Part shown: positions 1-8,617 of the stretch, in pieces
Layout: each line of letters begins with the position of its first letter
How positions within the stretch are numbered: position 1 is the first letter of the stretch
NCBI GenBank assembly: GCA_031254315.1
Contig: JAIRUQ010000115.1
Coordinates: 1-62,334, forward strand
From: Treponema sp.
GTDB lineage: Bacteria; Spirochaetota; Spirochaetia; Treponematales; Breznakiellaceae
Direction of reading: 5' to 3'
DNA length: 62,334 bases
Notes under the pieces: model-generated
Database searches by the model: none
Told to the model about the DNA's origin: nothing
What the model saw: only the letters and a program-made list of their open reading frames with translations
Made by a program: the position numbers and the translations under genes

Positions 1-2075
1 GGAATATTGTTGATAAATTCATCTGCACCTAAAAAAGATTTTATTACTTCTTTTATATCCGGTTCTTTTTCAATCAGATTGTCCCTTTCATCTTTATTCA
101 AAAAGAAAAATCCACCATCATTAGGCATATTGCCAAAAATCATTTCCGGTACTTCTCCTAATGAGGTGTTTCTTTTTTGGATAAATAACATGGGAGCATC
201 AATTAAATATGCATTAATCTGATTTACAGTTATTTCCACAGGTTTACTTGTTACAGTTGCATAATGGAATAATTTTTTTGTTTTTCTGTCAGAAAGAGCA
301 AAGCCAACAATAACACAATACACCGCCGCTTTTCCTCGTGCTTCGTTGCTCCATTTGAATGTCTGATGGGCGAAGTTGATTTTTATGCTGTGCTTGTTTA
401 TCAATTCAGGCCAGAGAATCGGAACTTGTTCACCTTGACAAATACTGTTAGTTGAAACAAAAGCAACTTCAATTTCAGTACCCTGAATATACTGCGCCGC
501 TTTTTTATACCAACAGGTAACATAATCAAGATTGCTGTTATCTTTCATTCCGTCAAAAACATTATTAACTTCCGCTTTTTGATCTTTACTCATTATCCGT
601 GCGCCCAAAAACGGCGGATTACCCAAAATATAATTCAACTCCGTTTTCTGAATAACGCTTTCCCAATCGATTGTCAGAGCGTTGGCATGTTGAATCGAAG
701 CGGCGGCGGTAAGCGGTATACGGATATAATAAGTCCCGAAACGTTCACGGACTAACATATTCATCTGATGATCTACAAGCCACAAAGCGACTTGCGCTAT
801 CTGCGCCGGAAATTCTTCAATCTCTATGCCGTAAAATTGATTCACATTAACTTTGATTTCGTTATGTACGTCAAGGACTTGATCTTTCCCCAGCAGTATT
901 TCCAACACGTCAATTTCCAAAAGGCGCAATTCACGATAACTGATAACTAAAAAGTTTCCGCATCCGCAGGCAGGGTCAAAAAATTTAAGTGAAGCCAATT
1001 TATCGTGAAACTTGATTAACCGCTCACGGCGTGATGACGGAGACAGATTTTTTATTTTTTCAAATTCCTCGCGCAAACTGTCAAGAAACAGGGGGCGTAT
1101 CAGCTTGAGTATATTTTCTTCGCTGGTGTAATGCGCTCCGATGTCGTGCCGTTCCTCATCATTCATTACGCTCTGGAACATTGCGCCGAAAATGGCGGGG
1201 GAGATTTTACTCCAGTCAAGGGTAAAACATTCAATGAGAGTATCACGCATGGGGCAGTCAAAGTCGGCGGTTTCTATAGTTTCTTCAAACAAATGACCGT
1301 TGACGTAGGGGAATTGGTTTAACTGCTCGTCTATGGTTTTCAGTCGTTTATCTTTCGGTTTATTGAGCACTTCAAAAATTTTCTGGATATGCAGGGCAAG
1401 GTCACTGCCGTCTCCCTGGGTACGTTCAAAGATGTATTTGTTAAACAAATTGGGAGGCTCGAAAATTCCGGTGTCATCGGCGAACAGACAGAACATGAGG
1501 CGGACAAGGAACAGTTCAAGCTGATGACCCGAATAGCCGATTTCCTTCAGGCGGTTGTGAAGTTCCCCCATTTTTTCGGCGGCTTCGATGTTCACCGGGT
1601 CCCAATGTTTGAATTGGTCGATTTCTTTATATCCTGCAAGATGACCAAACAGTTCCACATGGGCAGGAAGTTCCTCAAGCCGGAATGAGTGGACTGAGGC
1701 ATCATTCTCCAAATCGTAATATTGGAAATTGAGAAAATCGCAAGTCAATATACCTCTGGGAATTTCTTTTTGGGGAAGACTCAATGCGTATGCCTTCGCT
1801 TGCTCATAGGCTTTGTTCAAGTCCTTGCCGGGGGTTTTCATCTCAATGATGATATGACCTTTCCAGAAAAGGTCGATGTACCCACGTTCGTTACTGCCTT
1901 CAAAATGGACTTCATATTCAAAGAGGGCGACTTTTTTCCGTTCTATGCCAAAGATTTTGAGGAATTCGGTCTCGAAGGTTTGCGCCTCGGCTTTTTCCCT
2001 AACGGTCCGGCTGTCCTTCCATTCCAGTACAAAAGAGGCGGCTCTGGTTTTTATCTCGTTCCACGACAGGGGCAT
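1..2075 (-). CDS. MmeI-like (type IIL) restriction-modification enzyme, 3' end beyond window
   Basis: The reverse strand is open from an ATG at 2075 to the window edge (691 codons visible; MmeI has about 919). Near the N-terminus is a PD-(D/E)xK-type nuclease motif: Asp68 in GYIDLF, then Glu78-x-Lys80 in IIIEMK, almost at the positions of MmeI Asp70/Glu80/Lys82. A helical linker follows, then an N6-adenine methyltransferase core with motif I FDPACGCGNF (366-375) and motif IV NPPF (486-489). This matches single-chain enzymes that both cut and methylate DNA, using SAM. The C-terminal target-recognition part lies off the left edge, so the recognition sequence cannot be guessed. No clear Shine-Dalgarno precedes the start, so the start is tentative. 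Confidence 0.88.
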   Translation of the reverse strand, partial: MPLSWNEIKTRAASFVLEWKDSRTVREKAEAQTFETEFLKIFGIERKKVALFEYEVHFEGSNERGYIDLFWKGHIIIEMKTPGKDLNKAYEQAKAYALSLPQKEIPRGILTCDFLNFQYYDLENDASVHSFRLEELPAHVELFGHLAGYKEIDQFKHWDPVNIEAAEKMGELHNRLKEIGYSGHQLELFLVRLMFCLFADDTGIFEPPNLFNKYIFERTQGDGSDLALHIQKIFEVLNKPKDKRLKTIDEQLNQFPYVNGHLFEETIETADFDCPMRDTLIECFTLDWSKISPAIFGAMFQSVMNDEERHDIGAHYTSEENILKLIRPLFLDSLREEFEKIKNLSPSSRRERLIKFHDKLASLKFFDPACGCGNFLVISYRELRLLEIDVLEILLGKDQVLDVHNEIKVNVNQFYGIEIEEFPAQIAQVALWLVDHQMNMLVRERFGTYYIRIPLTAAASIQHANALTIDWESVIQKTELNYILGNPPFLGARIMSKDQKAEVNNVFDGMKDNSNLDYVTCWYKKAAQYIQGTEIEVAFVSTNSICQGEQVPILWPELINKHSIKINFAHQTFKWSNEARGKAAVYCVIVGFALSDRKTKKLFHYATVTSKPVEITVNQINAYLIDAPMLFIQKRNTSLGEVPEMIFGNMPNDGGFFFLNKDERDNLIEKEPDIKEVIKSFLGADEFINNI

Positions 2076-2149
2076 AGTTAGTTATACCATATTTTTACCA
2101 ATTCGGCTATTCTTTCAAAAACAACAAACTAGAAGACCTGCTTGCCCCT

Positions 2150-2256
2150 CACCCCAACAAACACATTCTCAGCTAACTTCAAACTATCCAAAAACATCTC
2201 GCTCAGCGATGACAAATTACGCGCTTTTCCCTCTTTTATAACATTTTCTTCTTTTA
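2150..2256 (-). pseudogene. Remnant of a second ABC-ATPase gene (3' end only)
   Basis: About 105 bp here align at roughly 88 percent with 2821-2927, the 3' end of the intact ABC ATPase gene. Read on the minus strand the remnant gives KEENVIKEGKARNLSSLSEM and onward, against LKEGNVIKEGEARNLSSLSE in the intact protein. Many differences are silent or conservative, so it was probably once a translated paralogue. Nothing else of that gene is seen between here and 2389. The rest of 2076-2388 holds only this remnant and the promoter of the next gene. Confidence 0.7.
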
Positions 2257-2307
2257 TATATCATACTGCATGGTAAATAAAAAATTGCTAATCCGGCACA
2301 AATAGGT

Positions 2308-2336
2308 TTGACAAAAATAAACAACCGGTATATAAT
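2308..2336 (+). promoter_or_regulatory. Sigma70-type promoter for the 131-aa gene
   Basis: TTGACA at 2308-2313, a 17-base spacer and TATAAT at 2331-2336 form a perfect consensus promoter about 50 bases before the ATG at 2389. The leader ends in a strong AAAGGAG ribosome-binding site. Confidence 0.8.
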
Positions 2337-2388
2337 TAACTTATAACCTGTTTTTGAGGTTACGACTCGATGGAGTAAAGGAGTAAGT

Positions 2389-2784
2389 ATGGGCAAGAAA
2401 GTTAGCATGATAAATAAAGTCGATAACAAATTGGTCAGTAAATTTAATGATATGAGTATTCAAAATCATATAGCTACTAAATTAGAATTTACTATTAATA
2501 TAGCCGGCACTGATTTTAATGATATTGAAGAAGCTATAGTTTACGCATATAGATGTGGGTTAGCAAACGCGAGTTCTGATCAAGCTAAAAAAATTAAAGA
2601 AGATGGCAGTGTTGATCAAGATGAACTTTATAAAGTACTAAGGAAAGGGCAATCTATAACACATAAAGCTGATTTTTTAAGAGAAATAGCAAAAGAATGG
2701 TTTCCAATAGAATCACGTAGTGAAAAGAAAATTAAAACTGTTCATCTTGAATTAAATGAACTAGCTGATTATTTAGAGAAATAA
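2389..2784 (+). CDS. Hypothetical protein, 131 aa, strongly expressed cassette-like gene
   Basis: I do not recognise this protein. It is soluble, charged and mostly helical in appearance, with no signal peptide or membrane segment. It starts at an ATG with a good AAAGGAG site 5 bases upstream, and its own perfect-consensus promoter sits just ahead. Its AT-rich codon use differs from housekeeping genes in the window. It lies between a partial duplicate of an ABC-ATPase 3' end (2150-2256) and the intact gene (2826-3548), which suggests it arrived by insertion or by duplication and deletion. Such isolated, well-promoted small genes are often defence or immunity genes, but nothing in the sequence proves that here. 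Confidence 0.6.
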   Translation: MGKKVSMINKVDNKLVSKFNDMSIQNHIATKLEFTINIAGTDFNDIEEAIVYAYRCGLANASSDQAKKIKEDGSVDQDELYKVLRKGQSITHKADFLREIAKEWFPIESRSEKKIKTVHLELNELADYLEK

Positions 2785-2825
2785 ATCTTTAGTAGTGTCT
2801 TAGTATTAAAATCGAATCTCTCTCC

Positions 2826-3548
2826 TCACTCAACAAACACACTCTCAGCTAACTTTAGACTATCCGAAAACAACTCACTCAGCGACGACAAATTACGCGC
2901 TTCTCCCTCTTTTATAACATTTCCTTCTTTAAGCAAAATGTAGTAATCAATAAAGTTGTCCAGAAATTCAATTACATGAGATGAAAACAAAATGGTAACA
3001 TTTTTACTTTTAAGGTTATTCAAAAGACTTTTAATTTTCGCGTTTGTGATTATGTCAAGACCGTCATTTGGTTCGTCCCAAATAACCGTATCTATTTCTC
3101 CTATTAAACTGATGATGATTTGCGCCTTCTTTTTCATGCCGGTTGAACAATCACTAAAACGCTTGTGTAAAAAATCGGAGGCGTCAAAATATTTTATCAG
3201 CTCCTGTGTTTCAGGCAGAAGTTTGTTTTTTCCTGTCCGTAGAATTGTCGCAAGTTCGATGTTTTCCATGCAAGTCATTTTTGGGTATAAATAATCGTCC
3301 GATGGGAGAAATGCTATTTTTCTTCTGTAAGGCAAAAAATCATTCTCGTTTGTTGTTTTTATGTTGTTATGGGAAACGCTCCCGGAAGTTGGGATGTGTA
3401 AACCCTCGATGCAGTTAAGCAGAGTTGTTTTTCCGGCTCCGTTGTAACCGATAATGCCGTAAATAATTCCCGGCGAAAATCGCAAATTGATATTATTGAT
3501 GCCGGATTTAGCGTCAAATAATTTAGAAAGGTTCTCGCAGATAATCAT
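2826..3548 (-). CDS. ABC transporter ATP-binding protein
   Basis: A 240-residue ABC ATPase. Walker A is GYNGAGKTT (34-42), the signature region reads CSTGMKKKAQ, Walker B is DTVIWDEPNDG, and the H-loop is FSSH. The STGMKKK form is usual in ABC-2-type exporters of peptides, bacteriocins or unknown substrates rather than importers. It is the second gene of a two-gene operon: its ATG overlaps the stop of the membrane gene (ATGA, 3545-3548), so the two are translationally coupled. The substrate is not evident. The 3' end has a decayed duplicate at 2150-2256. Confidence 0.9.
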   Translation of the reverse strand: MIICENLSKLFDAKSGINNINLRFSPGIIYGIIGYNGAGKTTLLNCIEGLHIPTSGSVSHNNIKTTNENDFLPYRRKIAFLPSDDYLYPKMTCMENIELATILRTGKNKLLPETQELIKYFDASDFLHKRFSDCSTGMKKKAQIIISLIGEIDTVIWDEPNDGLDIITNAKIKSLLNNLKSKNVTILFSSHVIEFLDNFIDYYILLKEGNVIKEGEARNLSSLSELFSDSLKLAESVFVE

Positions 3549-4615
3549 AAATAATACCGTTCCTTATATTCATTTTTTGCTTTGAGCGTAGTTAAAAACG
3601 TGAAAAATACGGATAATAATAAAAAATAAACAGATAACCTGATAAGCTGTAATGTCAATACTGCCGCCGCTATTAAAACTATTGCTTTTATAAGCATATT
3701 TCCGTTTGTAAATCCAACGCTGATCGAAAGACACAAAATTATTGCCATGTAAAATAAAAAATTGTTCAATGCCATTATATTAGTAAACGATGAAAACACT
3801 AAAAGAACAAACGCCGCAATCGGCAAACAAAAAACAGAGAGCAGAAAAAGCAAGGTTCTCTTATAATGGTACTTAAAACTGTTTGGCGAAATGACGGCGT
3901 AGAACTTCCAGTTTGCCCGTGGTATTGAGTCAATAATTCCCATAAAACCAATAGATAAAACAGCAACGAAGCTAAGTGAAAATAAATGTAGAAATGACAT
4001 TTCACGCAGTTGACTTGTGTCTTTCAATAGTTCCATTACAAAAATAACACATAATGTATAAACTGCAGAAGTTGTCAGGAAAAAATCAGAGGAAAAATAG
4101 TCTTGGAATGTGCTTTTGATAACAGAATTTGTTTTCATCATAGTAGTTTTTGTTTTAATTATTTTTTTACTTGTGTACTTATTTTTTGCAAGCATTACCA
4201 AAAAAGAAAGTACGATTGAAAATACAGTGATTATAGGCAGATAAATGATGTTTTCAATTTTTATAATACCTTTTAGCGCGATTATATTAAATATCAATAA
4301 AAGGATATTATTGATAAATGCCCTGCCCAGAAAAAACCGTCCGCGAATTGTTTTGTTTATCAATTTGCTTTTTGAATATAAAACAAGGTTTGAATGTAAA
4401 TTATAATTTTTTAATGAGAGACTTAAGGGTAAAATGATAAAGGCAGACGCTACGATAATAAATTTTTGCGTATCTAATGTTAGAGTCAAATCTATGCGTG
4501 CAGAAATCAATACGGTGATAATTATAATCGAGCCAATGACAATCACGGGAGAAATTTTAACAAGCTGTACTATTCTTTTAACCGCTATTTTAAGCCAAAA
4601 AAATACCAATGCCAT
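3545..4615 (-). CDS. ABC transporter membrane protein, ABC-2-like
   Basis: About 356 residues, dominated by hydrophobic stretches (at least eight likely membrane helices) separated by short basic loops. There is no ATP-binding motif, so it is the membrane partner of the overlapping ATPase. An in-frame GTG at 4630 gives a version five residues longer; the ATG at 4615 is preferred because GGGATG stands a few bases upstream. It is AT-rich and its sequence is not conserved enough for me to name a subfamily or substrate. The two-gene unit most likely exports a small molecule or peptide, or gives immunity to one; that is inference from the class of ATPase. Confidence 0.75.
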   Translation of the reverse strand: MALVFFWLKIAVKRIVQLVKISPVIVIGSIIIITVLISARIDLTLTLDTQKFIIVASAFIILPLSLSLKNYNLHSNLVLYSKSKLINKTIRGRFFLGRAFINNILLLIFNIIALKGIIKIENIIYLPIITVFSIVLSFLVMLAKNKYTSKKIIKTKTTMMKTNSVIKSTFQDYFSSDFFLTTSAVYTLCVIFVMELLKDTSQLREMSFLHLFSLSFVAVLSIGFMGIIDSIPRANWKFYAVISPNSFKYHYKRTLLFLLSVFCLPIAAFVLLVFSSFTNIMALNNFLFYMAIILCLSISVGFTNGNMLIKAIVLIAAAVLTLQLIRLSVYFLLLSVFFTFLTTLKAKNEYKERYYL

Positions 4616-4659
4616 ACTTTCATCCCACACATCAATTTATCTATAAATAAAAAAAACCG

Positions 4660-5037
4660 CTATTTGTCCGTCTCCGCTATCGCTTCAATTTCAACTAACA
4701 CGCCTTTTGGCAGGGCTGATACTTCTACGCAGGAACGTGCCGGTTTCGAGCTAAAGTGCTTTTCATATACGGCGTTAAATTCGGCAAAACTTTTCATGCT
4801 GGTTATAAAACAAGTCGTTTTAATTACCTTATCTATGGAAGTGCCTGCCGCGAGTAAAATCTCTTTCAGGTTTTGGATGAGCGCTTCCGTCTGCTCCGTA
4901 ACCGTACTGCCGACAACTTCCCCCGAACTTGGTGAAAGCGGAATCTGCCCCGATGTGTACACCAGATTTCCGCTAACAACCGCTTGCGAATAGGGACCAA
5001 TCGCGGCTGGCGCTTTTTCAGTCTGAATCTTCTTCAT
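4660..5037 (-). CDS. ridA: RidA family enamine/imine deaminase
   Basis: 125 residues, the usual length. RidA hydrolyses reactive enamine/imine intermediates such as 2-aminoacrylate, which PLP enzymes release from serine, cysteine and related substrates, and so protects other PLP enzymes in the cytoplasm. Visible hallmarks are IGPYSQAV near the N-terminus, the substrate-binding Arg101 in KPARSCVEVSALPKG and the acidic EIEAIA end. An AAGGAG-like site (aaggagat) precedes the ATG. It is divergent from metY, and cysK lies 3.6 kb away: both encode PLP enzymes of sulfur amino-acid metabolism, which makes functional sense. Confidence 0.93.
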   Translation of the reverse strand: MKKIQTEKAPAAIGPYSQAVVSGNLVYTSGQIPLSPSSGEVVGSTVTEQTEALIQNLKEILLAAGTSIDKVIKTTCFITSMKSFAEFNAVYEKHFSSKPARSCVEVSALPKGVLVEIEAIAETDK

Positions 5038-5115
5038 AATATCTCCTTATGGCTGAGCTTTTTATAACAGAATTTATATATTATATTGAAGATACTTGTC
5101 AATGAAAACCTATAA

Positions 5116-5132
5116 AATATGAATTTCATATT
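5116..5132. promoter_or_regulatory. 17-bp perfect palindrome between ridA and metY
   Basis: AATATGAA-T-TTCATATT is a perfect inverted repeat touching the -35 box of metY. A related sequence AATATGATTTACTTATT occupies the same place, 8618-8634, before the cysK -35 box. It is a likely regulator-binding site or an AT-rich UP-like element. Confidence 0.55.
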
Positions 5133-5180
5133 GACAAACTTAAAATTGTAGGATATTCTATTGCATAGTAAAAATATATG
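5131..5180 (+). promoter_or_regulatory. metY promoter and CATA-N9-TATG operator
   Basis: TTGACA (5131-5136), a 17-base spacer and TATTCT (5154-5159) form the promoter. Five bases after the -10 box lies CATAGTAAAAATATATG (5164-5180). The same 17-mer, consensus CATAKTAAAHATATATG, occurs with the identical offset at cysK (8666-8682) and over the -10 box of the Rrf2 repressor gene (8560-8576). Binding there would block initiation, so repression by the Rrf2 protein is the natural reading. Confidence 0.7.
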
Positions 5181-5209
5181 TTTACAAAATATAGATAAAG
5201 GAGTTTATC

Positions 5210-6496
5210 ATGGCTACAAACAATTACCGGTTCGAGACAATTCAGGTTCATGCGGGGCAAGAAAAGCCTGACCCTGCGACGGACGCGCGCGCAGTGCCAA
5301 TTTATCAAACTACGTCTTATGTGTTTCCAAGCGCGAAAAGCGCGGCGGATCGTTTCGCGCTGACCGAGGCTGGCAATATTTACACGAGGATCATGAATCC
5401 AACGTGGGACGTATTTGAACAGCGTGTCGCCGCTCTTGAAAAAGGCGTTGCCGCTTTGGCGGTTTCGTCGGGAGCCGCCGCGACCGCTTACGCGATTCAG
5501 AACATTACCCGTTCAGGGGATCACATCGTTGCTGATACGCAAATCTACGGCGGAACTTACAATCTTTTTGCGAATACTTTTAAGGATATGGGCGTTGAAA
5601 CCACGTTTGTTGACGGAAGCGACCCTGCCAATTTTGAAAAGGCGATAAAGCAAAACACAAAAGCGGTTTTCTTTGAAACTCTTGGCAATCCCAATTCTTC
5701 CATTGTCGATATTGAAGCTGTCGCCGCCATCGCGCATAAGCACGGTATTCCCGTTATAGCTGACAATACTTTCGCCACTCCGTATCTCTTAACACCCATC
5801 GATCTTGGCGCGGACATTGTTGTCCATTCGGCGACTAAATTTATCGGCGGACACGGCACTTCCATTGGCGGTGTGATTGTGGACAGCGGAAAATTCGACT
5901 GGGCGCAGAACGACAAGTTCCCCGGTCTTTCAAAGCCAAATCCGAGCTATCACGGCGTTGTCTTTACCGATGCTGTAAAAAATCTCGCTTTTATAATTAA
6001 GGCGCGTACAACTTTGTTACGCGACACCGGTTCCGCCTTATCGCCTTTTAACGCCTTCCTTTTGTTGCAAGGGCTTGAGACTCTATCCCTGCGTGTAGAG
6101 CGTCATGTAGAAAATGCGCTCAAAATCGTAGACTTCCTTAAAAAGCATCCTCAGGTTGAAAGAGTGAATCACCCTGTGTTAGCTGAACACCGCGATCATA
6201 AGCTCTATCAGCGTTACTTTCCAAAGGGAGCGAGTTCTATTTTTACCTTTGAAATCAAGGGCGGTGCTGAAAAAGCAAAACAGTTTACAGAAAAGCTCAA
6301 ACTTTTTTCGCTGTTGGCAAATGTCGCGGATGTAAAATCGCTGGTTATTCATCCCGCGTCCACAACTCATTCGCAGATGAGTGAAGCGGAACTGCTTGAA
6401 AGCGGAATCAAGCCGACAACGATCAGGCTGTCGATAGGGACTGAGCATATTGATGATATTATCGATGATCTCAAGCAGGGCTTTGACGCGGTGTAG
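5210..6496 (+). CDS. metY: O-acetylhomoserine sulfhydrylase (aminocarboxypropyltransferase)
   Basis: 428 residues, the full length of the family. This PLP enzyme makes homocysteine from O-acetyl-L-homoserine and sulfide in the cytoplasm, feeding methionine synthesis. The PLP lysine is Lys210 in HSATKFIGGHG, the pyridine-binding Asp185 is in VIADNTF, and YTRIMNPTWDVFEQR is the family N-terminal signature. The long form with FDWAQNDKFPGLSKPNPSYHG is typical of sulfhydrylases rather than cystathionine synthases. The start has AAGGAG 8 bases upstream. Promoter and operator show it shares control with cysK. It ends at a bidirectional terminator (6551-6587). Confidence 0.95.
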   Translation: MATNNYRFETIQVHAGQEKPDPATDARAVPIYQTTSYVFPSAKSAADRFALTEAGNIYTRIMNPTWDVFEQRVAALEKGVAALAVSSGAAATAYAIQNITRSGDHIVADTQIYGGTYNLFANTFKDMGVETTFVDGSDPANFEKAIKQNTKAVFFETLGNPNSSIVDIEAVAAIAHKHGIPVIADNTFATPYLLTPIDLGADIVVHSATKFIGGHGTSIGGVIVDSGKFDWAQNDKFPGLSKPNPSYHGVVFTDAVKNLAFIIKARTTLLRDTGSALSPFNAFLLLQGLETLSLRVERHVENALKIVDFLKKHPQVERVNHPVLAEHRDHKLYQRYFPKGASSIFTFEIKGGAEKAKQFTEKLKLFSLLANVADVKSLVIHPASTTHSQMSEAELLESGIKPTTIRLSIGTEHIDDIIDDLKQGFDAV

Positions 6497-6550
6497 TAGT
6501 CAACGAATTACACGAATAGAACGAATTAAGACGAATGAAGAGCAGGGGGC

Positions 6551-6587
6551 AAAGGAAGACAGGCTATTTTTCAGCCGTCTTTTCTTT
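6551..6587. terminator. Rho-independent terminator after metY
   Basis: AAAG(g)AAGAC(a)GGCT, a 7-base loop and AGCC(g)TCTT(t)TCTTT form a long hairpin with T-rich right arm. It is preceded at about 6500-6535 by one copy of the dispersed ACGAATT repeat. Its arms would serve transcripts from both sides. Confidence 0.6.
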
Positions 6588-6603
6588 GCTCATAGTTTGG
6601 TTA

Positions 6604-7188
6604 TCAGCTGCTGTTGCGTCCCCTAGAAATTATTTTATCATATATTTTTTCTGCAATAATATATGAATCACCAAAATGAAACATTTGTTGATTTCCACTT
6701 TTAATTTGTTCCGGTATTTTTTCAAAATAATACTTTATTCCATTTGTCTCTAATATTTTTATAAATTTATCAGCAATAAATTTTGGTCCTTCGTATATTT
6801 TATAATATTTTAATTCTTTTGATATTTTGTTCTTGATAAAATATTTTTCAAATGGAATACTAAATTTAAAATATTCTTTATGAATCTTTTTAAATTCTTT
6901 AAATATTTTTGAATAGAATGGTTTGTATTCAATTAATTTTATTGAATACGTTTCGGTAATATTTTCTAACCATATTCCATGTTTTTTATTATGTTCAAAA
7001 TTTATCATATCATTATTAATAGTGACAATAGAATGCCTTGTAATATTTTCACATATAATTTCATATACTTCAATAAAATTATTAATTTTTAATTGAATTT
7101 CTAAAATTATATTATTATCGAACGATATTTTATTTGAAAAGACAGAATATTCCGCATTAATTTTATTTAATCTTTCAATTAATTCCAT
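6604..7188 (-). CDS. Hypothetical protein, 194 aa, very AT-rich
   Basis: I do not recognise this protein. It is rich in Ile, Lys, Asn, Phe and Tyr, with no signal peptide, no membrane helix and only two Cys (residues 45 area). Its base composition is far more AT-rich than the sulfur-metabolism genes around it, which points to horizontal gain. No clear ribosome-binding site precedes the ATG. It lies 52 bases downstream of the lipoprotein gene 7241-7948 on the same strand and may be co-transcribed. Together the two interrupt the metY-Rrf2-cysK locus. Confidence 0.55.
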   Translation of the reverse strand: MELIERLNKINAEYSVFSNKISFDNNIILEIQLKINNFIEVYEIICENITRHSIVTINNDMINFEHNKKHGIWLENITETYSIKLIEYKPFYSKIFKEFKKIHKEYFKFSIPFEKYFIKNKISKELKYYKIYEGPKFIADKFIKILETNGIKYYFEKIPEQIKSGNQQMFHFGDSYIIAEKIYDKIISRGRNSS

Positions 7189-7240
7189 AATATATTTATA
7201 CCATTATACTAACATATTGTTATGTGCAGTTTGACACATT

Positions 7241-7948
7241 TTAAAAACTAGATTGAAATAAACCAAATTTTTCAACAGGATTTAATTCAAAAACAAGAAT
7301 ACCCATTTCTGTTCCATCAACACTATTAATTTCTAAAACAAATTCAATTATAATTGTTTCCTTTTTCAGTTTAAATAATTCTTCAGATCTATAATATCCG
7401 CGCACAAGCATTTCTTCTGATGATGATTCATTATGTAATTCTATTGTTACCGGCAACTCATTATCCGCTAAATGTGATAAATTATTTCCACTACGAGAAT
7501 CAACATTAATTTTTTTTATTGTGTATGAAATATGTTTATTTGGAAATCCATAAACTGATAAGCCAATACTATATGGATTTCTTGAATAATTTGTGGTCTC
7601 GTTTTTTGCTCTTATACTGGCATAACACAATGCCCCATTCAAATAATATTTATTTATAATATCCATATCTCTTTTTTTTGCTTGAAGACCGAATAATTTT
7701 TCTCTTTCTTCTAACAATGAATTATGAAATTCATTTAACATAGGATCATTTAAACGACGCATAAACCACTTTTCATCATCATAAGACCAAACACCGGAAG
7801 AATCAGTCCATACCGGTAATTCCATATTTTCATAGAAAATTGTATGATATGGCGCAAAAAATATTCCACAAGACGAAAAAAATAAAATAGCAGACACCAA
7901 TATAATAACTCTTACGATAAGAAAAATATTGCATTTTATATTCTTCAT
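7241..7948 (-). CDS. Hypothetical lipoprotein, about 235 aa
   Basis: The N-terminus has a basic start, a hydrophobic core and a lipobox ILFFSSCG, so it should be exported and lipidated. An in-frame ATG at 7963 exists, but the ATG at 7948 is preferred because GGAG stands 8 bases before it (gagatagaat spacing) and it gives the classical MKNIK signal start. The mature part is mixed alpha/beta with no motif I know. It is AT-rich, like the downstream 194-aa gene, and resembles the other orphan lipoproteins of this window in style. Confidence 0.7.
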   Translation of the reverse strand: MKNIKCNIFLIVRVIILVSAILFFSSCGIFFAPYHTIFYENMELPVWTDSSGVWSYDDEKWFMRRLNDPMLNEFHNSLLEEREKLFGLQAKKRDMDIINKYYLNGALCYASIRAKNETTNYSRNPYSIGLSVYGFPNKHISYTIKKINVDSRSGNNLSHLADNELPVTIELHNESSSEEMLVRGYYRSEELFKLKKETIIIEFVLEINSVDGTEMGILVFELNPVEKFGLFQSSF

Positions 7949-8098
7949 ATATTCTATCTCCATTTAGCTAAGTTATTTGGATGCTTTTATAATATACCAT
8001 AATTCCGTAATTAATGTCAAGACCGTAATTCCATTTTATACATATTTGCTTAATACAATTACATAATAAATAATGTGTTTTGTGTCAAATACACCTAA

Positions 8099-8545
8099 CT
8101 AAATATAAAACATCATCTTGTCATCTGTTCTGTGCGTTTCTGCCGCTAACACCAGCGACTCAAGGGTGATGCTTTCCAGCGTGGCTTTTATTTTTTCGTC
8201 TAACACATCAAAGACCGACAGGCGGATTGCTTTGTCAATTTCGGGGGCGTTTTCAGAGACGGTGTCTTTTGTTTCTTCAAAGAGAGAGAGTTCAACGGCG
8301 GATAAAATATCGGAGGCGGTGATTTGCCGGGGCAGGCGAGCGAGCTGGTAGCCGCCCTGTGCGCCTTTTACCGAATTGAGAAGCCCGCCCCTTTTTAAGA
8401 GAGAAAAAATTTGCTCAAGATATATTTTGGAACTTCCAAGTCTTTCCGCTATTCTAATAACGGTGATGTTTTCACGGCTGTCGTAGTTCGCCGCCATGTA
8501 GATCATAGCGGCAAGCGCGTAGCGCCCTTTTACGGAAATCCTCAT
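8099..8545 (-). CDS. Rrf2-family transcriptional repressor, CymR-like
   Basis: 148 residues from the ATG at 8545, which follows AGGAGG; a longer frame to 8584 exists but lacks the family start MRISVKGRYAL. Residues about 26-52 form the winged helix-turn-helix and GAQGGYQL is the wing. There is no cysteine in the protein, so it cannot bind an Fe-S cluster as IscR or NsrR do; this fits CymR, the cysteine-metabolism repressor, which in Bacillus subtilis works in a complex with CysK. It is divergent from cysK, and a 17-bp motif found over its own -10 box also occurs at the cysK and metY promoters. Regulation of that small regulon and of itself is a strong inference. Confidence 0.85.
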   Translation of the reverse strand: MRISVKGRYALAAMIYMAANYDSRENITVIRIAERLGSSKIYLEQIFSLLKRGGLLNSVKGAQGGYQLARLPRQITASDILSAVELSLFEETKDTVSENAPEIDKAIRLSVFDVLDEKIKATLESITLESLVLAAETHRTDDKMMFYI

Positions 8546-8559
8546 AAAACCTCCTAAAA

Positions 8560-8601
8560 CATAGTAAATATATATGTATTCCATTGGGGGAAATTTGTCA
8601 A
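8560..8601 (-). promoter_or_regulatory. Rrf2 gene promoter with overlapping operator
   Basis: On the minus strand TTGACA (8601-8596), a 17-base spacer and TACATA (8578-8573) form the promoter. The motif CATAGTAAATATATATG (8560-8576 read on the plus strand) overlaps the -10 box and start region. This placement suits negative autoregulation. Confidence 0.65.
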
Positions 8602-8617
8602 TATAAATTTTTCAAAA

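Noticed and set aside
1131-2241. Several plus-strand ORFs of 60-121 residues
   Set aside because: They are opposite-strand shadows of the restriction-modification gene.
2217-2429. 70-residue minus-strand ORF over the 131-aa gene promoter
   Set aside because: It is in a different frame from the ABC remnant, covers a perfect plus-strand promoter and has no ribosome site.
8099-8545. IscR or NsrR identity for the Rrf2 protein
   Set aside because: The protein contains no cysteine, so it cannot hold an Fe-S cluster, and the targets are sulfur amino-acid genes.
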